From Perkinsus olseni (lineage: Eukaryota; Perkinsozoa; Perkinsida; Perkinsidae): a stretch of 64,000 bases of DNA. The position numbers were made by a program, and so were the translations under genes. Location: the NCBI GenBank assembly GCA_013115135.1, contig JABANP010000226.1:1-64000 (forward strand), read 5' to 3'. The notes beneath the pieces are model-generated. The model worked only from the letters and a program-made list of their open reading frames with translations. It was not told the DNA's origin and ran no database searches. Each line of letters begins with the position of its first letter. The stretch's first letter is position 1. Of the stretch, positions 1-11,985 are shown in pieces.

Positions 1-25
1 AAGTAGAGCATCAATCTCCGGATTG

Positions 26-475
26 TCACTCAGTGGATGTATCCCTTGCGCAGAGAAGGGCATGTTTATCGCACCGCACCACCGCCAACCGACAGATCGC
101 GCCAGATCTTCTTCCTATATTGTGTAGAGAGAAGTAGCAGCACTTCCTACACCATAGCGGAGAAGATCTTCCTGGCTCTCCTGAGCTGGTAAAACTCAGA
201 ATGGAATGGCTTGCTCTTCTGGACTTGGTCAAAAGATGAAAGTGCGCAGAAGCTGACCCATGTTCATAGACGACCACCATGATCGAGGCTTCGAGCTCCA
301 GCTCAGGCGGCACGGAATCCCAGAGGTATGATCCGGGAGGGACGTCGTCTGGAGATGGGGCAATACCCAGCCTGGGACCTCTAGAGCTCTCGGTAGCAGA
401 ACGCAGCGACAGAGTCGAGTATGGAAGGACAGATAGGAGGACCACGCTGACGATGCTGTGATGAGAGGCGGGCAT
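26..475 (-). CDS. possible secreted protein, hypothetical
   Basis: An open frame on the minus strand starts with a hydrophobic stretch that could be a signal peptide (MPASHHSIVSVVLLSVLPYS), followed by a proline- and acid-containing segment (PPGSYLWDSVPPELELEA). I chose the methionine directly before the hydrophobic run (codon at 473-475) rather than one ten codons upstream. Nothing in it is recognised. The last part of the frame looks less protein-like and may be an intron read through, so the 3' end is doubtful. It could equally be chance. Confidence 0.25.
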   Translation of the reverse strand: MPASHHSIVSVVLLSVLPYSTLSLRSATESSRGPRLGIAPSPDDVPPGSYLWDSVPPELELEASIMVVVYEHGSASAHFHLLTKSRRASHSILSFTSSGEPGRSSPLWCRKCCYFSLHNIGRRSGAICRLAVVRCDKHALLCARDTSTE

Positions 476-1945
476 GGGTAGGTGAGAGACAAGAACGCCC
501 GACAAAAGTGAGGGATGATCGAAGAGCGAACCAAGCCAGCGGAACTACGCGGCGAATATTCCGTTATCCGCTGTTTCCAGAGAATCGCCGGGGAGTCGAT
601 GGCTCGGGATCATCTCCTCAGCTCTCTCTCTCTGAGACTAAGGAACCCATAGGATGAAGCACAAGCCGGACATTCAGCGCCTTGAGTTGTCGTCAGAAAC
701 GCGGCCGTCTCCACAGCAACGAAGGACTTGCTACAGGAGGAACTCCCCCGACTAAAACATTTTGCGAACGCTGCACAAAGGCGCCGCCATGCTCGTGCAA
801 GGCGAGCCGTGTTCATCATATCAGACGTGAATAAGAATAGATATATCAGGGCAAGCTCGGAGGGAGAACAAGGCGCGGTGAATGCCCCGCTGGTACCATA
901 ACGTGAGCAATCCCTGATGACGTTGCGAAGATGGTCGGATTAGCAACCCAAGAGATCAACCGCTGCCTCAACAAGGCTGAGGGCTGCCGAGACACTAATT
1001 TTGGCGCATCGAAAGAGACACGAAAGGTCGTGGAAGTTGGTATTTTCCAAGTCTCGTCGGAACTGAGGGTGGTAGCTGGGCGCTTCGCTCCGCTGTGCTC
1101 GAGACGCCACACTTCCATGTTATGCGGGACACTAACCCCTCTCTACAACGTCTCTTGCTGCGTGACCCGACCAGACGTCTCTTTCCCTCGACCTCTACTT
1201 ACCCTAGGTAGCCGCTTGCAGGGACAGGGGGCTTCATCTGGCCCCCCTCAAGAGGCCACCCATCGACAAGCTCCTCGACTCAAAACCGTTGGACTTAACC
1301 AGCACTGGGTGGCCGATTCATGTGGAAGACCCTAGGCAGTGGGTGACACTTCAGGAAACCGTCTCTGAGTGTTAGCGGTGAAGGGGCTCCATGATGATAA
1401 CCCAGAACGAGGCGTGCAGACCTGCGCGTGGAGGCGAGTCGATAGTTGATGTCAAGTGAGCCGTAGCCACAAACTCATCCGGAAGGACTGGACGTGGTTA
1501 GCTCATCATCCAAACTACGCCTGCAGCGGTCGCTGCCGCAGAAGCGATGGCCTCAAAGTACAGTGACACTATCGAACGGCAGTTCAGAACATCGCCACGA
1601 ATCCATTGCCATGGAGAGGGACCAATCTCCGTCTCTTGTTATCGCTATCAACATCATTGCTCGCTGCGTCCGGACATTCCCAGGAGCCCCGCTTCGACCT
1701 TAGATTCCTCTCAGGCTTCAACTCGAACTCAAACACGGTGATACAGCCCGACGAAACCTAGTCGGAGGAAGACACAGCGTAGTTACGGAAGATGAAAATA
1801 AAGTTCGGCTGTGTCAAGTCAATAGCGGACAAGTATATAATGCACTTATCTTTGATAACGGTATGCTGATCACTCAGCAGAAATATTAATGGAAACAACC
1901 GATGAGCGTCACTGAATTCATCGGAGCTAGTCTAAAACAGTAGCC
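476..1945. other. no gene recognised
   Basis: I see no protein-like reading frame, RNA gene or clear repeat here. The open frames on both strands are short, of mixed composition and lack splice-consistent extensions. It is presumably the 3' flank of the hydrolase gene to the right. Confidence 0.4.
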
Positions 1946-4900
1946 TCAATTCCGAGGAGACGGGGCGGCGGGCGCCGAGGTGATCTGGGGTGTCTCTTGT
2001 GGCTGCGCGGGTGCAGCTGATGCGGGAATATCCGCCCGGATCTTTCTCGCGCTGATCCAGGTGGTGATATCGTTATAAACAAGCTTTGCCATTTCCACAG
2101 GCTCCGCACTGAGGAGCTCGTGAGAGTACCTACACAGCAACTCTCAAGCCAAAGGTCCCGGGTTCAATCGCACGTAGAGGCATTTTTCCTACTTAAGGCC
2201 GGCTTCTGCGCAGTCATCATAAACTTCAATGCACTTATCCTTACTGCCACAAAGGTCGTAAAGTAGCTTCGATCCATCCGGCGATGATATCTTATCATTA
2301 CTAGCCTGCAGAATCTGAGAGATACCAAAATTCCGCGAGATCGTCGATCGACTCAGCAGCACTCCACTCAGTGAGGAGCGGTTAAACTGATGAAAAAACC
2401 GAAAAAGTCAAAACAATGCTGCTCGTCAATAATCCCCAATACATCACTGGGCAAGTTCCACTGACTCCCGGAGGTCACAGGGACTCGCCCTGAGGACTAC
2501 TACCAGAATCGGTGTCTTCAACTGAGCGGCAGATTTCTCAATCGACTCTTGTCCAGCTTTGATGGACTTATTCGTCTTCATGCGCAATGGAAGCCGCCAT
2601 AGCAATTTGTTCTCCGTTCCTAATACAGGAAAGGACATCATCCTTCAGATCAGAACGAGCGTTAACGACTAGCCACAACGCTACTATCGAGGGAATGAGA
2701 CGCCCTCCTACGATCCTTGGAGACCTATAGAGAACGAACGGAAGACAGCCCCCCCCCGACTTCCAATGGGGGACATTCCGTCATACCACAGATGAGAACG
2801 AGCGATAACGACTAGCCAAAGCACTACTATCGAGGGAATTAGACGGTCTCTTGTGGAGTCACTACTAACAATCACAAAGACGTATAGAGAACCACAGAAA
2901 TGCCGCCCTCAACTTCCAATGCAGGACAGTTGGCCAGACTTCAGATGAGAACGAGTACTGACGACTAGCCAAAGCACTACTATCGACACAACTGGCCGTC
3001 CTCCTGTGGACGAACCACTTAGGTAAAGACGGCTCTCGAGTTCTAATGCAGGACGGTTCATCAGCCTCCAGAACAAGCTACAACGACTAGCTAGGATGCT
3101 ACTATCGACAGAATGATGCTTCCTCGGAGGGACTATCTTCCGTAGAGATCTATAGAGAACCGCAGAGGACGGGAATGGTGTCTGAAGGGGCCAATTGCAG
3201 CCAGCGACACTTCCTCTGTGGATCAGACGATCGTTCGGAAAACTTACTAGTGAAATCGGCGAAATCCTTATCAACGAAACACTTGTCCAGACCGTCCTTC
3301 ATGGGAGCACCAGGGTACTTGGGGAAAATTGGCCCTTCGCACTTGGCCAAGAAATCTGATCGAAAAGCTCCCTTCTGAGGAGCGTACGAGACGCAACGTT
3401 ATCCGGAGCGACTGCCGACTGATCAAGCGTTGCCATCGGCATGGCAAACGCCAGATCGAGCAGAATGATCCTAGTTGAATAATTGATCCAATAATTTAGC
3501 ATCTCGACCGAGGTCTGGAACTTACTGGCAAAACCACCGGCCTTCACTGCGTCTCCATCACGGACGAGAGGGCCGGCAAGAATGATTCCATTGTAGAGAT
3601 CTGGTCTGATTTGGGAAGGAGTGGTACGACAGCATGCACACCGTAAATGCACTTACGATTGCAAGGCCGAGCTGACGAGGACGTTAGCCCCTACGGATTC
3701 GCCGAAGCCGTATATCGGCACAGACCGATGCTGTTCTTTTGACACTTTGTCTCGAAGAGGTACGACAACCTAAACTTTGATAGAAAAATTGCAAAACTGT
3801 GCTAACTAGCGTTATGAGAACTGCGAAATAACGCGGTTTGAAGGAGTGACCATGACTGTCACCAAAACCGATCGAATGGACTACTCATGAATTCTCTCAT
3901 CGACAAAAACGGGCAGCTACAACCCAGAACCGAGGAGCTACTATAAGAATAGCTACGCACTACTGCGGCAGAACGAGCTCGCCAAGAGACAGCAATTCAT
4001 TGGGGAAGACATTCACAGAAAGATACGCTCCCGAGAGGTAATACCTTTTTAACGAAAGACTCGCACAGTGCGACATGGTCGTCCCACGAAGGCATGTATC
4101 TGAGGGCTGTACAAGTGACCGCGCGGACAACCGGAAAACTGAGTAGTACCCCCAGCAGCCATCACTACGCCCACAGCCAGGCTGGTCGAACACGATCACA
4201 GCCGCCTTCTCGAAGTGACGGAGGCATCTGACGCGAAGAGAGACTGACACCCGGGAGTTCAACGCTGGTCGCTCTCAACCGCAGACGAGTTTCAGACGAC
4301 ATGAATAGTCTATCGGCTGCAGCCGGAGACGTGGCTGATGCCGTACAACGGTGGAGTCTGAGAGCGATACGGGCTGATTGTGGTATTACCTTGCATGATT
4401 CTTGACTAGGAATTCTGAATTGCTCCGGTAGGGATGGAAGGTTACGATTATACAAGTAATGTCTCCTTCCGAGGCGGGGCAGTATGTCTTGTACCTAGAG
4501 CGTGTTCAAGATCTTTCAATTTCACGAAGTCATTTTGACAGAAATTCTATCAAAAATTGGATACCCCATCCCCTATATACAACTCGCGATGAACGGCCGT
4601 CAACTTAGTGAAAAACCATAATCGGTCCGCCCCATGCTAGTACCATATTTTCAACGCATCAGAGTCTGCCGATTCCCTGACGAGCACAGCATTTTCATAC
4701 TGTGTGTAGTCTTGTTCGTCCTTGTCCTTCAGTAAAGGCTCGGGAGGTGCTGAGAAGCTCTCAGGAGGGAATTCGAGACGCCTAAAAACAACTAAGCCGT
4801 GACTGGAGGAGAAGCGTAAAAAGGCCTGACGGCGATAAAACAAGGAGCGTGACCGAAGAAGGGATGGTAGCCTACCGAGCCTCGCCGTCCTGTAATCTGC

Positions 4901-4988
4901 GCATCTCTCTGGCAGTGCCTCTGCATTGGTAGGCGAAACAGCCGGCACCACCGGCACAACAACAAGCGCAACAAGCGTATAAACACAT
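1946..4988 (-). CDS. alpha/beta hydrolase, monoacylglycerol-lipase-like, multi-exon
   Basis: This is a serine hydrolase of the alpha/beta fold (monoglyceride lipase / serine aminopeptidase S33 group), expected to cleave lipid esters. On the minus strand the exons give, in order: a possible N-terminal signal or targeting segment (ATG at 4986-4988) and the segment SSHGLVVFRRLEF; the oxyanion-side motif VIVFDQPGCGRSDG near 4160-4200; the nucleophile elbow GESVGA near 3690; YNGIILAGPLVRDG near 3580; a cap region; the acid-residue segment ILQASNDKISSPDGSKLLYD near 2250-2300; and the histidine segment YSHELLSAEPVEMAK near 2080-2130. Serine, aspartate and histidine are therefore all present. Introns carry GT-AG ends, for example 2130-2192. 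The N-terminal exons lie in different frames and their joins were not all resolved. The C-terminus after the hydrolase fold is Pro/Ala-rich. Family identity is fairly sure; the substrate is inference. Confidence 0.7.
2645..3165. repeat. four diverged tandem repeats, about 120-150 bp each
   Basis: Four consecutive blocks share a core reading roughly GACTAGCCAAAGCACTACTA followed by TCGA on the plus strand (starts near 2670, 2808, 2962 and 3082), and a second shared piece CTATAGAGAAC. Copies differ by substitutions and small indels. The block falls in what I model as an intron of the surrounding hydrolase gene, between its cap region and the segment that starts RMKTNKSIKAGQESIEKS. Confidence 0.7.
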
Positions 4989-5190
4989 TAGAAGATAAAA
5001 CAAAAATGGAAACTAGGGCTTACTTCAGTTCAAGCACTGATGGTGTGCTCCGTAAACGGCTCGCATGCGCCACTAGCGTGGGTCTCGACGATGCATCCCA
5101 CCCTGCGCATGATGTCGATCACTCGGGCGAGCGCTTTCGACGTGCGCACTCAAAGCACCAAATGATGTCGAACAAGATTACAGGGAATAG

Positions 5191-6105
5191 ATGTCGTTAG
5201 GGTACGTGGCTGCACACCAAATGGGTGTGGGTTCGCTGGCGGGCAGGTATATTCTGAGCTTGAAAATTTTAGGCTTCGCATGTATTTCGTGTCGACCCGT
5301 GATGCCCCCGCGTACGCCGTATCCTGAGTATCACCGATCTCAGTTGAAGCCTCTATGCCTGTTGATACATCACCGGCTTCAAGCCGTCTTGAAGTATCCG
5401 AATCTGATGAGGAACGAAGGCTCGTGCTATTCTGAGGGATTTGCGAGTTTTGTTCACCAGGCTTCGTCACTGAGCGGCGCTGCTTTCTCACTTGTTGATG
5501 GCCGCTGGGTTGATGATATTTTGGGCGACGTCATCGGCGCAGTTATTATAAAGGACAAGATTGAATTTCAGAGTTGCTTAGCTTATTGTACTTCTAGCGG
5601 TGTTGGAATGGCAATGATCGGATGTGATCGAGACCGAGTAACGTATCATCCATCATCCCGTTATGGTCCAGCCATCGCCTTCGGCTTGGTACTTTTGTAA
5701 TTATACCGGCAGCCCGACAGGTTTGGTCGATATCTAATACGAATTGGTATCGCAGCGCATCGGCACGCCGTCAGGCAGAAGTTGGAGGAAGCGGGGGTTG
5801 ATATCACTGCCATCGACCCTGGCTCGTCGTGGCCGCACATCTTGCCCCGAAGTTGTCTGGTGGCTCTGGGTGTCGTCAGGTTTGACTTTGGCGAAGGAAC
5901 GTCAGCGATTGATTATCATCCAGAAGCTTTAGAATACTTTCAGCTTCATAACAGTTTGATTTTGCGCGACGAGACCAACGTCGAAAATGTTGTTGGGATT
6001 ATCACCGATCTTTTCTACGATATTGAGCTACTGAGAATAGAGATGTTTGGTCATGCTCTGAAGGGCATGGAGTGGGTAAACACGGAGTCTGAGGAGAAGG
6101 CTTGA
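5191..6105 (+). CDS. unknown protein, two exons visible
   Basis: The plus strand has two protein-like stretches. The first, to about 5694, contains ASSLSGAAFSLVDGRWVDDI and CLAYCTSSGVGMAMIGC. The second, about 5720-6105, starts near FGRYLIRIGIAAHRHAVRQ and ends in EMFGHALKGMEWVNTESEEK before a stop. A short GT...AG segment separates them, but the phases do not join cleanly, so a small indel or a different splice site is likely. The start is uncertain; it may lie in an exon near 5006. No family is recognised. It is divergent from the hydrolase gene, with the shared 5' region at about 4990-5190. Confidence 0.4.
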
Positions 6106-7203
6106 AACAGTGGGTTAGCGCTCGCTACGAGCAGCGTCGATCATTCGCTTACCTGTCGTAATGACGAGGAATTTGCGCAGTTGCTACTTAGACAGGCAGC
6201 AGCGAAAGAAGCCGCGGTGCTCGCCCGCTTGCTAGTAGGGACAGCCGAAATTCGTGCTTTAACTCTACGTTGATCAATTGCAGCTCCGCAGCTGCGTCGG
6301 AACCTTCCGATGGGTCATCACCGCCCAAGGCCCCCGTCCGATTCGCTACAGATGGGGTCGGCAGTGTGGCTTCCTTTTGATTTTCAAGCTCGGCTCCAAG
6401 CTCCATAAGCATTCTTTTCTGCATTTTATGTAGTTTTAGTGGCTCTTGGTTCGAAACTTAATTTGGGGGAAGGGTGCATCATATCCGCAGCCCGGGGGTT
6501 CCAGGCAGCGGATAACGGTATCTTGTCTTTCATCCTCAGGAGCTGTTACGAATTCCGGGCTGGAATTTCCGGCTGGATGCAAGGACCCCCAGACTATGAA
6601 TTAGGGCTCCTAAGGCAGTTACCACTATGGACGTGGACAACCCGCTCACAGTGTCCTATGGGGCAACGAGCTGGTCATCCCTATGACGCAGGGGTGGACT
6701 GGGACCCAGGAAACTAGAGCGTGGGGGAGGTCCGCGCTCTGGCCCCGTCTAGGGGGGCCCTTTCAAAGAGTGACGACGCTCAACCCTGTACGTGACGACA
6801 TTCAAAGGTCAACGCTCTTGACCGACCAACATTTAAATGGATTGGGAGGATGATGACTCAGAATCTGCTTTACTTGGCGTACTCATCCTCTGCAACCAAG
6901 TTTCACTTTTGTTTCTGATGCTCCGTCTCGGGCTCTCGGCAGCAGGAATCGGTTGACAGGTTAGCAGCAGCGCCCGTCGTCCGTAAAACAAAATTCGGTG
7001 ATAGAGGTGAAGGGTAGCGTTGATTCAGCGCCGGTGAATGTAGAAGAAAATCGAAGTGATAACTCTTCATCCTTAGTCCCAGGGCGGATAGTAATACCGG
7101 GTGTATCACTAGTACACTTTCACTTCGTACACGACTCATACACCTCGCGCGGCGGCGGTATGTGACCGTAGGCATAGCTTACGCCGCGCTGGTAATAATT
7201 CTC
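6106..7203. other. no clear gene; one short acidic frame
   Basis: The only candidate is a minus-strand frame at 6188-6424 with a coiled-coil-like start (KRMLMELGAELENQKEA) and an acidic middle. It lacks any recognisable partner exon and could be chance. The remainder shows no frame, RNA gene or repeat that I can support. Confidence 0.35.
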
Positions 7204-8888
7204 AATCAACATAGGTAATCGTTGCCGCAACGATCACCTAAGTTGATAATCAACATATCAACATAACATCATCAACAGTTGATTGAGAACACTCTTACCT
7301 TCACGCAACGACGTTGCGTGAAGTGACTGAGATCACTGAGTGACTCAACTCTCCTGTTGAGTTTCAAATCTGAGTCTCTCTCGAGTCTCAACTCTTCCTA
7401 AGACCTTGGAACAAACCGTCCCATGAACACGCTGCTGTGACTCAATTCGATTGAGTAGCTTAGAATGATCAACGACTCCGCTGGATCTTAGGACTTCATA
7501 AACTACGAGTCCTTACCAACATCACTATCAAATTCAATGCGACAGCGCAGACAATATAGTAAATACCATAACTCAAATGCGGAGGATTTAGTAATCTGAT
7601 GATAACTGATCAATTGAATGGTAACGCGAATCTTCTATGAGAGAATATTCTCGTTACAAGAGAATCTCTTGAATCTCATCTCTTGAAGAGATGGATAAAT
7701 CAAAATAGTTACCAAGTCTCCGCACACTGCGCTCAACCGCACAGACTCTGTGCCACAGAGTATGAGTTTGCTGGACTAACAACGAGAGGATCCTCAATGG
7801 GTTTTCCTCACGTCCCGTGAGTCACGTGAATGAGTTATCTATATGTTGCGTTTAGATACTAAACCTACTGAAATGACTGATGAAGGCTGAAAGTGGGTGG
7901 AGGATTTTGAACCGAAATTTCGGCGCTGAATCGTTTTTTGTGATGAAAGTGATTATAAGCGGGTATTGAGAACTTGTAGGGGGAGATTAGACGTAGAGAC
8001 GGCGCGCCGTCGAAGCAGATGTCGAGGTCCGCATTGCGGACTGGGTTTCATCAGGTACCTCAAGGCTACTCTACCATGCTTCGTCCGTGAACCACCGTGG
8101 TTCACGCATGACCTGGGGTTCACGAGGGGAACGAGAAACCCCTCCCAGTTGCCAGGCAGACAGAAGCAACACCTTCTCTGCTGCCAGAAACAGAGTCTCT
8201 TGGCACCACATAAGATGTAGAGAATCATCTAGTGGATGCCATGATGCCATTGACATCTACCAGGTAGAGGTGACCTCTAAGAGGTCCTAGGGCCTCGGTC
8301 CGAGGCCAGGCCGGAACCGCCGGGCCGGAGTAAGTCTCCGGGTACTTCTGCCAGAAGGCGGAAATCTCCCTCAGCGGGAGCTCGCCTCAAGAATGCAAGT
8401 TCGTTAAACTCGAAGCACGTTCCGACACGACTCTCTGTGACTATACTCTGTCTCGCTAGTCTGACTGCGAGACTCCCAGTAGGAGCGGTCGCCGACGGTA
8501 CGCCCCTAATGGGGCCCCCATGCAACTCAACGCGGCTCTCGCTCATTTAAGCAGTCTCCAGAAGAAGCGGTAGCGGAGAAATCACGAAAGATCGGGACCG
8601 GGTCCTGAGGACCTCCTGAATATGATATTTTTAGTACTCCAAATATCGGGATAGCTAAATTTTGAGCGACACGAACTATACTCTCGGTCCCACGATTGGG
8701 GTAACAGCATAAAAGCCTGAAATAAATCTTGTAGTTCCTCAGTCATGCCATTGTCTCAAAAAATCAGCCAATGAGTATACTAAATAACTTATTTTATTGA
8801 AAATAACTTATTTTAAATAAGTGCAAATAGTGAAGAGAAGATCAACCGCTGATGTTCAGCTACCTCATTCTACGGTAGAATTTCTACC
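7204..8888. repeat. palindrome-dense noncoding block A
   Basis: This stretch is packed with inverted repeats whose two arms are separated by exactly one base. Perfect examples read by eye: 7299-7323 (12+1+12), 7657-7671, 7677-7693, 7745-7761, 8027-8041, 8086-8106 (10+1+10), 8257-8267, 8267-8277, 8272-8286, 8291-8307, 8509-8521, 8601-8613, 8806-8822 and 8874-8888. An imperfect 45-bp one spans 7204-7248. Several overlap so that one arm is reused by the next palindrome. No reading frame of quality is present. Confidence 0.8.
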
Positions 8889-8891
8889 ACA

Positions 8892-9675
8892 TTAAAACTT
8901 TGTGAGAGTTCTAGTAGCACCAGCGAATGTCAAATATATCGTTTTATCGGTGGCGGCGACTACTTGCCCTAGGTCGGAGTCATCCACACGTTCCCCTGGG
9001 CAGACCTGTCTAGCCTGTTTGAGTAGTTCCACCATGTCAGGTTTATACGACGGCTTCACGACATAGGGCTCGTAGGGCAAGTCAGTGTCTCGGTAGTAAT
9101 TGATGGCGATGTTGTTAGTGTAAACTCCATTACAAGCGAACCATATTCTCACAGGGTCAGAGAATGCGGAGTACCATATTTCCAGAGATGGAGGATTCCC
9201 AGGCGCCTTGTACACATACGTACTATCCTTCATCGGGCGCGACACTAGTTCAACACCCATCTCCTCGTCTCGCAGCATGGTAGTGAAAGTGTACTCGTCC
9301 TGGTAAACTATGGTGATCAAATCCCCTGTCTGGATACCAGCTAGTGGGGGCATAGTATCGGGGGTCGACTAACTTTGATGCCACCAAATAAGCCTGGAGA
9401 GTGTAGTACCAAGCAAAGGCATCGTACCTAGCACCCTTGAAGTCAACGACATAAGTAGAAGGCCCACTCTCTCTCAGAGGGTAGGGCCCGTAGTTGTTGT
9501 AGTTGGGCAGACCTGGGCGGTTCGAGGAGAGAATGAATACAACTTCTTGTTCCTCGTTCACGTCATAGGATATGTCGAAGGGCCCAAGGTTGATGGTATA
9601 CTTTCCGGCATGTTGGGCCAACGTGATAACCAGAGTGTGAGCGGCTATCAGCCAAGTCGAGACGAAGTTCATCAT
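8892..9675 (-). CDS. predicted secreted protein, no known family, one frameshift
   Basis: The minus strand encodes about 260 residues. It begins with a convincing signal peptide (MMNFVSTWLIAAHTLVITLA) and continues with QHAGKYTINLGPFDISYDV and, after a frame change, GIQTGDLITIVYQDEYTF, and ends in TDKTIYLTFAGATRTLTKF. The frame change falls at a run of five G (plus strand 9360-9364); removing one base joins the two halves without a gap, so a sequencing or assembly error is the simplest reading. No domain is recognised. It lies alone between two palindrome-rich noncoding blocks, and no intron is needed. Secretion or surface display is inferred from the signal peptide only. Confidence 0.6.
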
Positions 9676-10112
9676 TGGAGGTTGATGATCTATCAACAAG
9701 ACTCCTGAGGCCGTTAGTTAGTCTCACTCTGGACTAGCCGTCACTCTTACTGTGAGAAGACCCAATCAGCAACAGCGCGGACCTACATCAGTAAGACGCC
9801 GTTGTTCATTAGCGATGCCAATCAACAACGGTGTGCAAACCGGCGCCCTTTCAAAAGATCGCTTTGAGCAGGAAGACGTGGATAACTGTACCATGCACTG
9901 CTCGATATATGAAGGAACAATTCAATCCGCTTCCCAGAGCGTAAGAACGCCGTCACGCTGGTGACAGCGTCACTGCCACGCCAGTGGCTCCTCGTCTTCG
10001 CTGTCCCCATCATGTCCCCATGGCAGTCGACGCCCGTAGTAGGTCTCCTCAGTCCTTGCTCCGTTAATGGCACTTTTCAGGCTTGCCCCTCGTCAGAAAC
10101 TCTGATATTACT

Positions 10113-11934
10113 GCGCTGTCAGCGCTGATCATTCATTACTCAATGAGTAATCAATGATCAGCGATTTGTTGTGGATAATCGTTCGTGGGTATCAGTTGTG
10201 TAATGGTTGTGACACGATACGAGTCTGTCTCCTTTAAGACTCGATGTGTTCGCGTGCTACAGTAGCAGTAACTGGGTTGCACGCGTGTTTTGCCCGGGCC
10301 GGGCGATGCCATCGCCGCGATGGCCATTTTCACTGGTCGACCCTATCGCAAGAGTCTATGAGAAGAGAGTCCCTGATTTTTCTCCGTTGCCCACATGTGG
10401 ATAACGAGTGCTGTGCGTCACCTCGTCACCTGGTGACTCTGTGTTGCTAGAGTGTCGAGGACGCTGTCTCTATATGCAGGTGGGACTTTCGATCTAAGAG
10501 CCGAGTGGAAACTTTCCACTTCAAGTCGAACTCAAAGACGGAATTCCGGAGCAAGCTCAGGTTTAAGCCCCTTGCCTCCAGTCCCTGTCACAAATGCCTT
10601 TAGTAATGGCTGCCTTTGACCAACAGCAATACAGAAGCAAGGTGGTTTTATCAGAGACTCGGGCTATAGCTATGCCACGGTGACGCCTGCACGCAACGTT
10701 CTATGAATACAGGAGAGCATGGATCCAGTACGCAAACCCGACTGCCCCATACCTTTGAGGTCAACACGAAATAACGGCTGAGCCCGCATCATCATAACTT
10801 ACGATCCGTATGTTCGTGTATATTTCTTGCTAGCTACGCGTATACCACAGATTCTGAGCAACTATGGGAGGGTACTACCTTCAAGGTAGTATTACACTGA
10901 ATCCCGCGATACGGAAACTTCCGAACTGATCGAGGGAACCGTTTCTACACTGAAAATTTCATTTCATCGGGAAACGGTGAAGCCATTTGGTCTTGGAGAC
11001 CATGCTTAGCACTTCGAAATTCGAAGCTCGAATGTGGTCGACTGAATCGCCCGTGCTAGCATAATCATCGGTTGAGATACTTCGATATGGACGTGGAGCC
11101 ACTGTCCTGGCCCATTCGCGAGTACTATGCTAACCGTTTGAGAACGGAAGTTCTGTCGCTGTAGTGCTTTGAACACGGGGAGCGAAGAGTGCCTTGTGAT
11201 GAGGAAGTGGTGAGAGGCAACCGACGATTGATGCCGTGAGACATGAGATAAAGATGTCCATACTGAGAATGACCATTGACAATCGTCAATGAGATAAAAA
11301 TTGACGCGGGTTCGAACGTCGGGAGAGGTTTCTCGTTTCCGTGATGGCCACTGATGTTTCGATCGATTCTCATCACGGAACCTCCGGTTCACGTCTTGCG
11401 AATCATATCCATGGTTGATCGGATCAACTCGATTTCTGTTGAAATCTCATTGAGATTCTCGATAGGACATCAACTCGGAGGTTCGAGGCTCGAACTTCGA
11501 GCTAGTCTTGATTCGAGACAGTTCGACGAGGCTATATCAAGGAGAACGGAATCGCCCTCCACGCTACATGGTCATCAGATTCAAAGGTCTTCAAAGCTTT
11601 TGTCATGCTTGATTAGTCTTTGCGCGAACGACTGTCCAATTTGACGGCCCGACCAGATCGATCAACAAACCTTCGCCCAACATGCATCTTGGTCGTGAGT
11701 CACGACTCGTGACTCACTAAAATACTGCGGCAGTATTTTGCAAGTCGTTTAAGACTCAAGACGTGTCAAGTATGAGTGACTCACACTGGCTTCGAACCGA
11801 GTCCGTACTTAGTACGGACTCGGTTCGAAGCCAGACTGACGTATCACGCTCGCCAATACCATCCTCAAGACTTGAGGCTCAAGTTGAGGTCAAGACTTGA
11901 GGCTCAAGTTGAGGACCTCAGTTTGATAAATCCA
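10113..11934. repeat. palindrome-dense noncoding block B
   Basis: This continues the pattern of block A on the other side of the secreted-protein gene. Inverted repeats with a single central base are at 10113-10125, 10123-10163 (41 bp, one mismatched pair), 10256-10266, 10292-10304, 10308-10324, 10425-10437, 10504-10520, 10873-10891, 11012-11026, 11414-11428, 11481-11495, 11695-11717, 11719-11739, 11786-11834, 11863-11877 and 11870-11884. A direct repeat of CTTGAGGCTCAAGTTGAGG follows at about 11870-11915. Reading frames here are short and unconvincing. Confidence 0.8.
11786..11834. repeat. 49-bp perfect palindrome (24+1+24)
   Basis: The arms are 11786-11809 (starting CTGGCTTCGAACCG) and 11811-11834, exact reverse complements around a single T at 11810. 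It is the longest perfect member of the palindrome set in this window. Confidence 0.95.
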
Positions 11935-11985
11935 GTTGTTCCAAAGTTTGAAATTCGAACGATTCATTTGCGTCGCCCTTACTAG

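Noticed and set aside
931..1335. 134-codon plus-strand frame
   Set aside because: Mixed composition, no motif, and overlapping equally long frames on the other strand.
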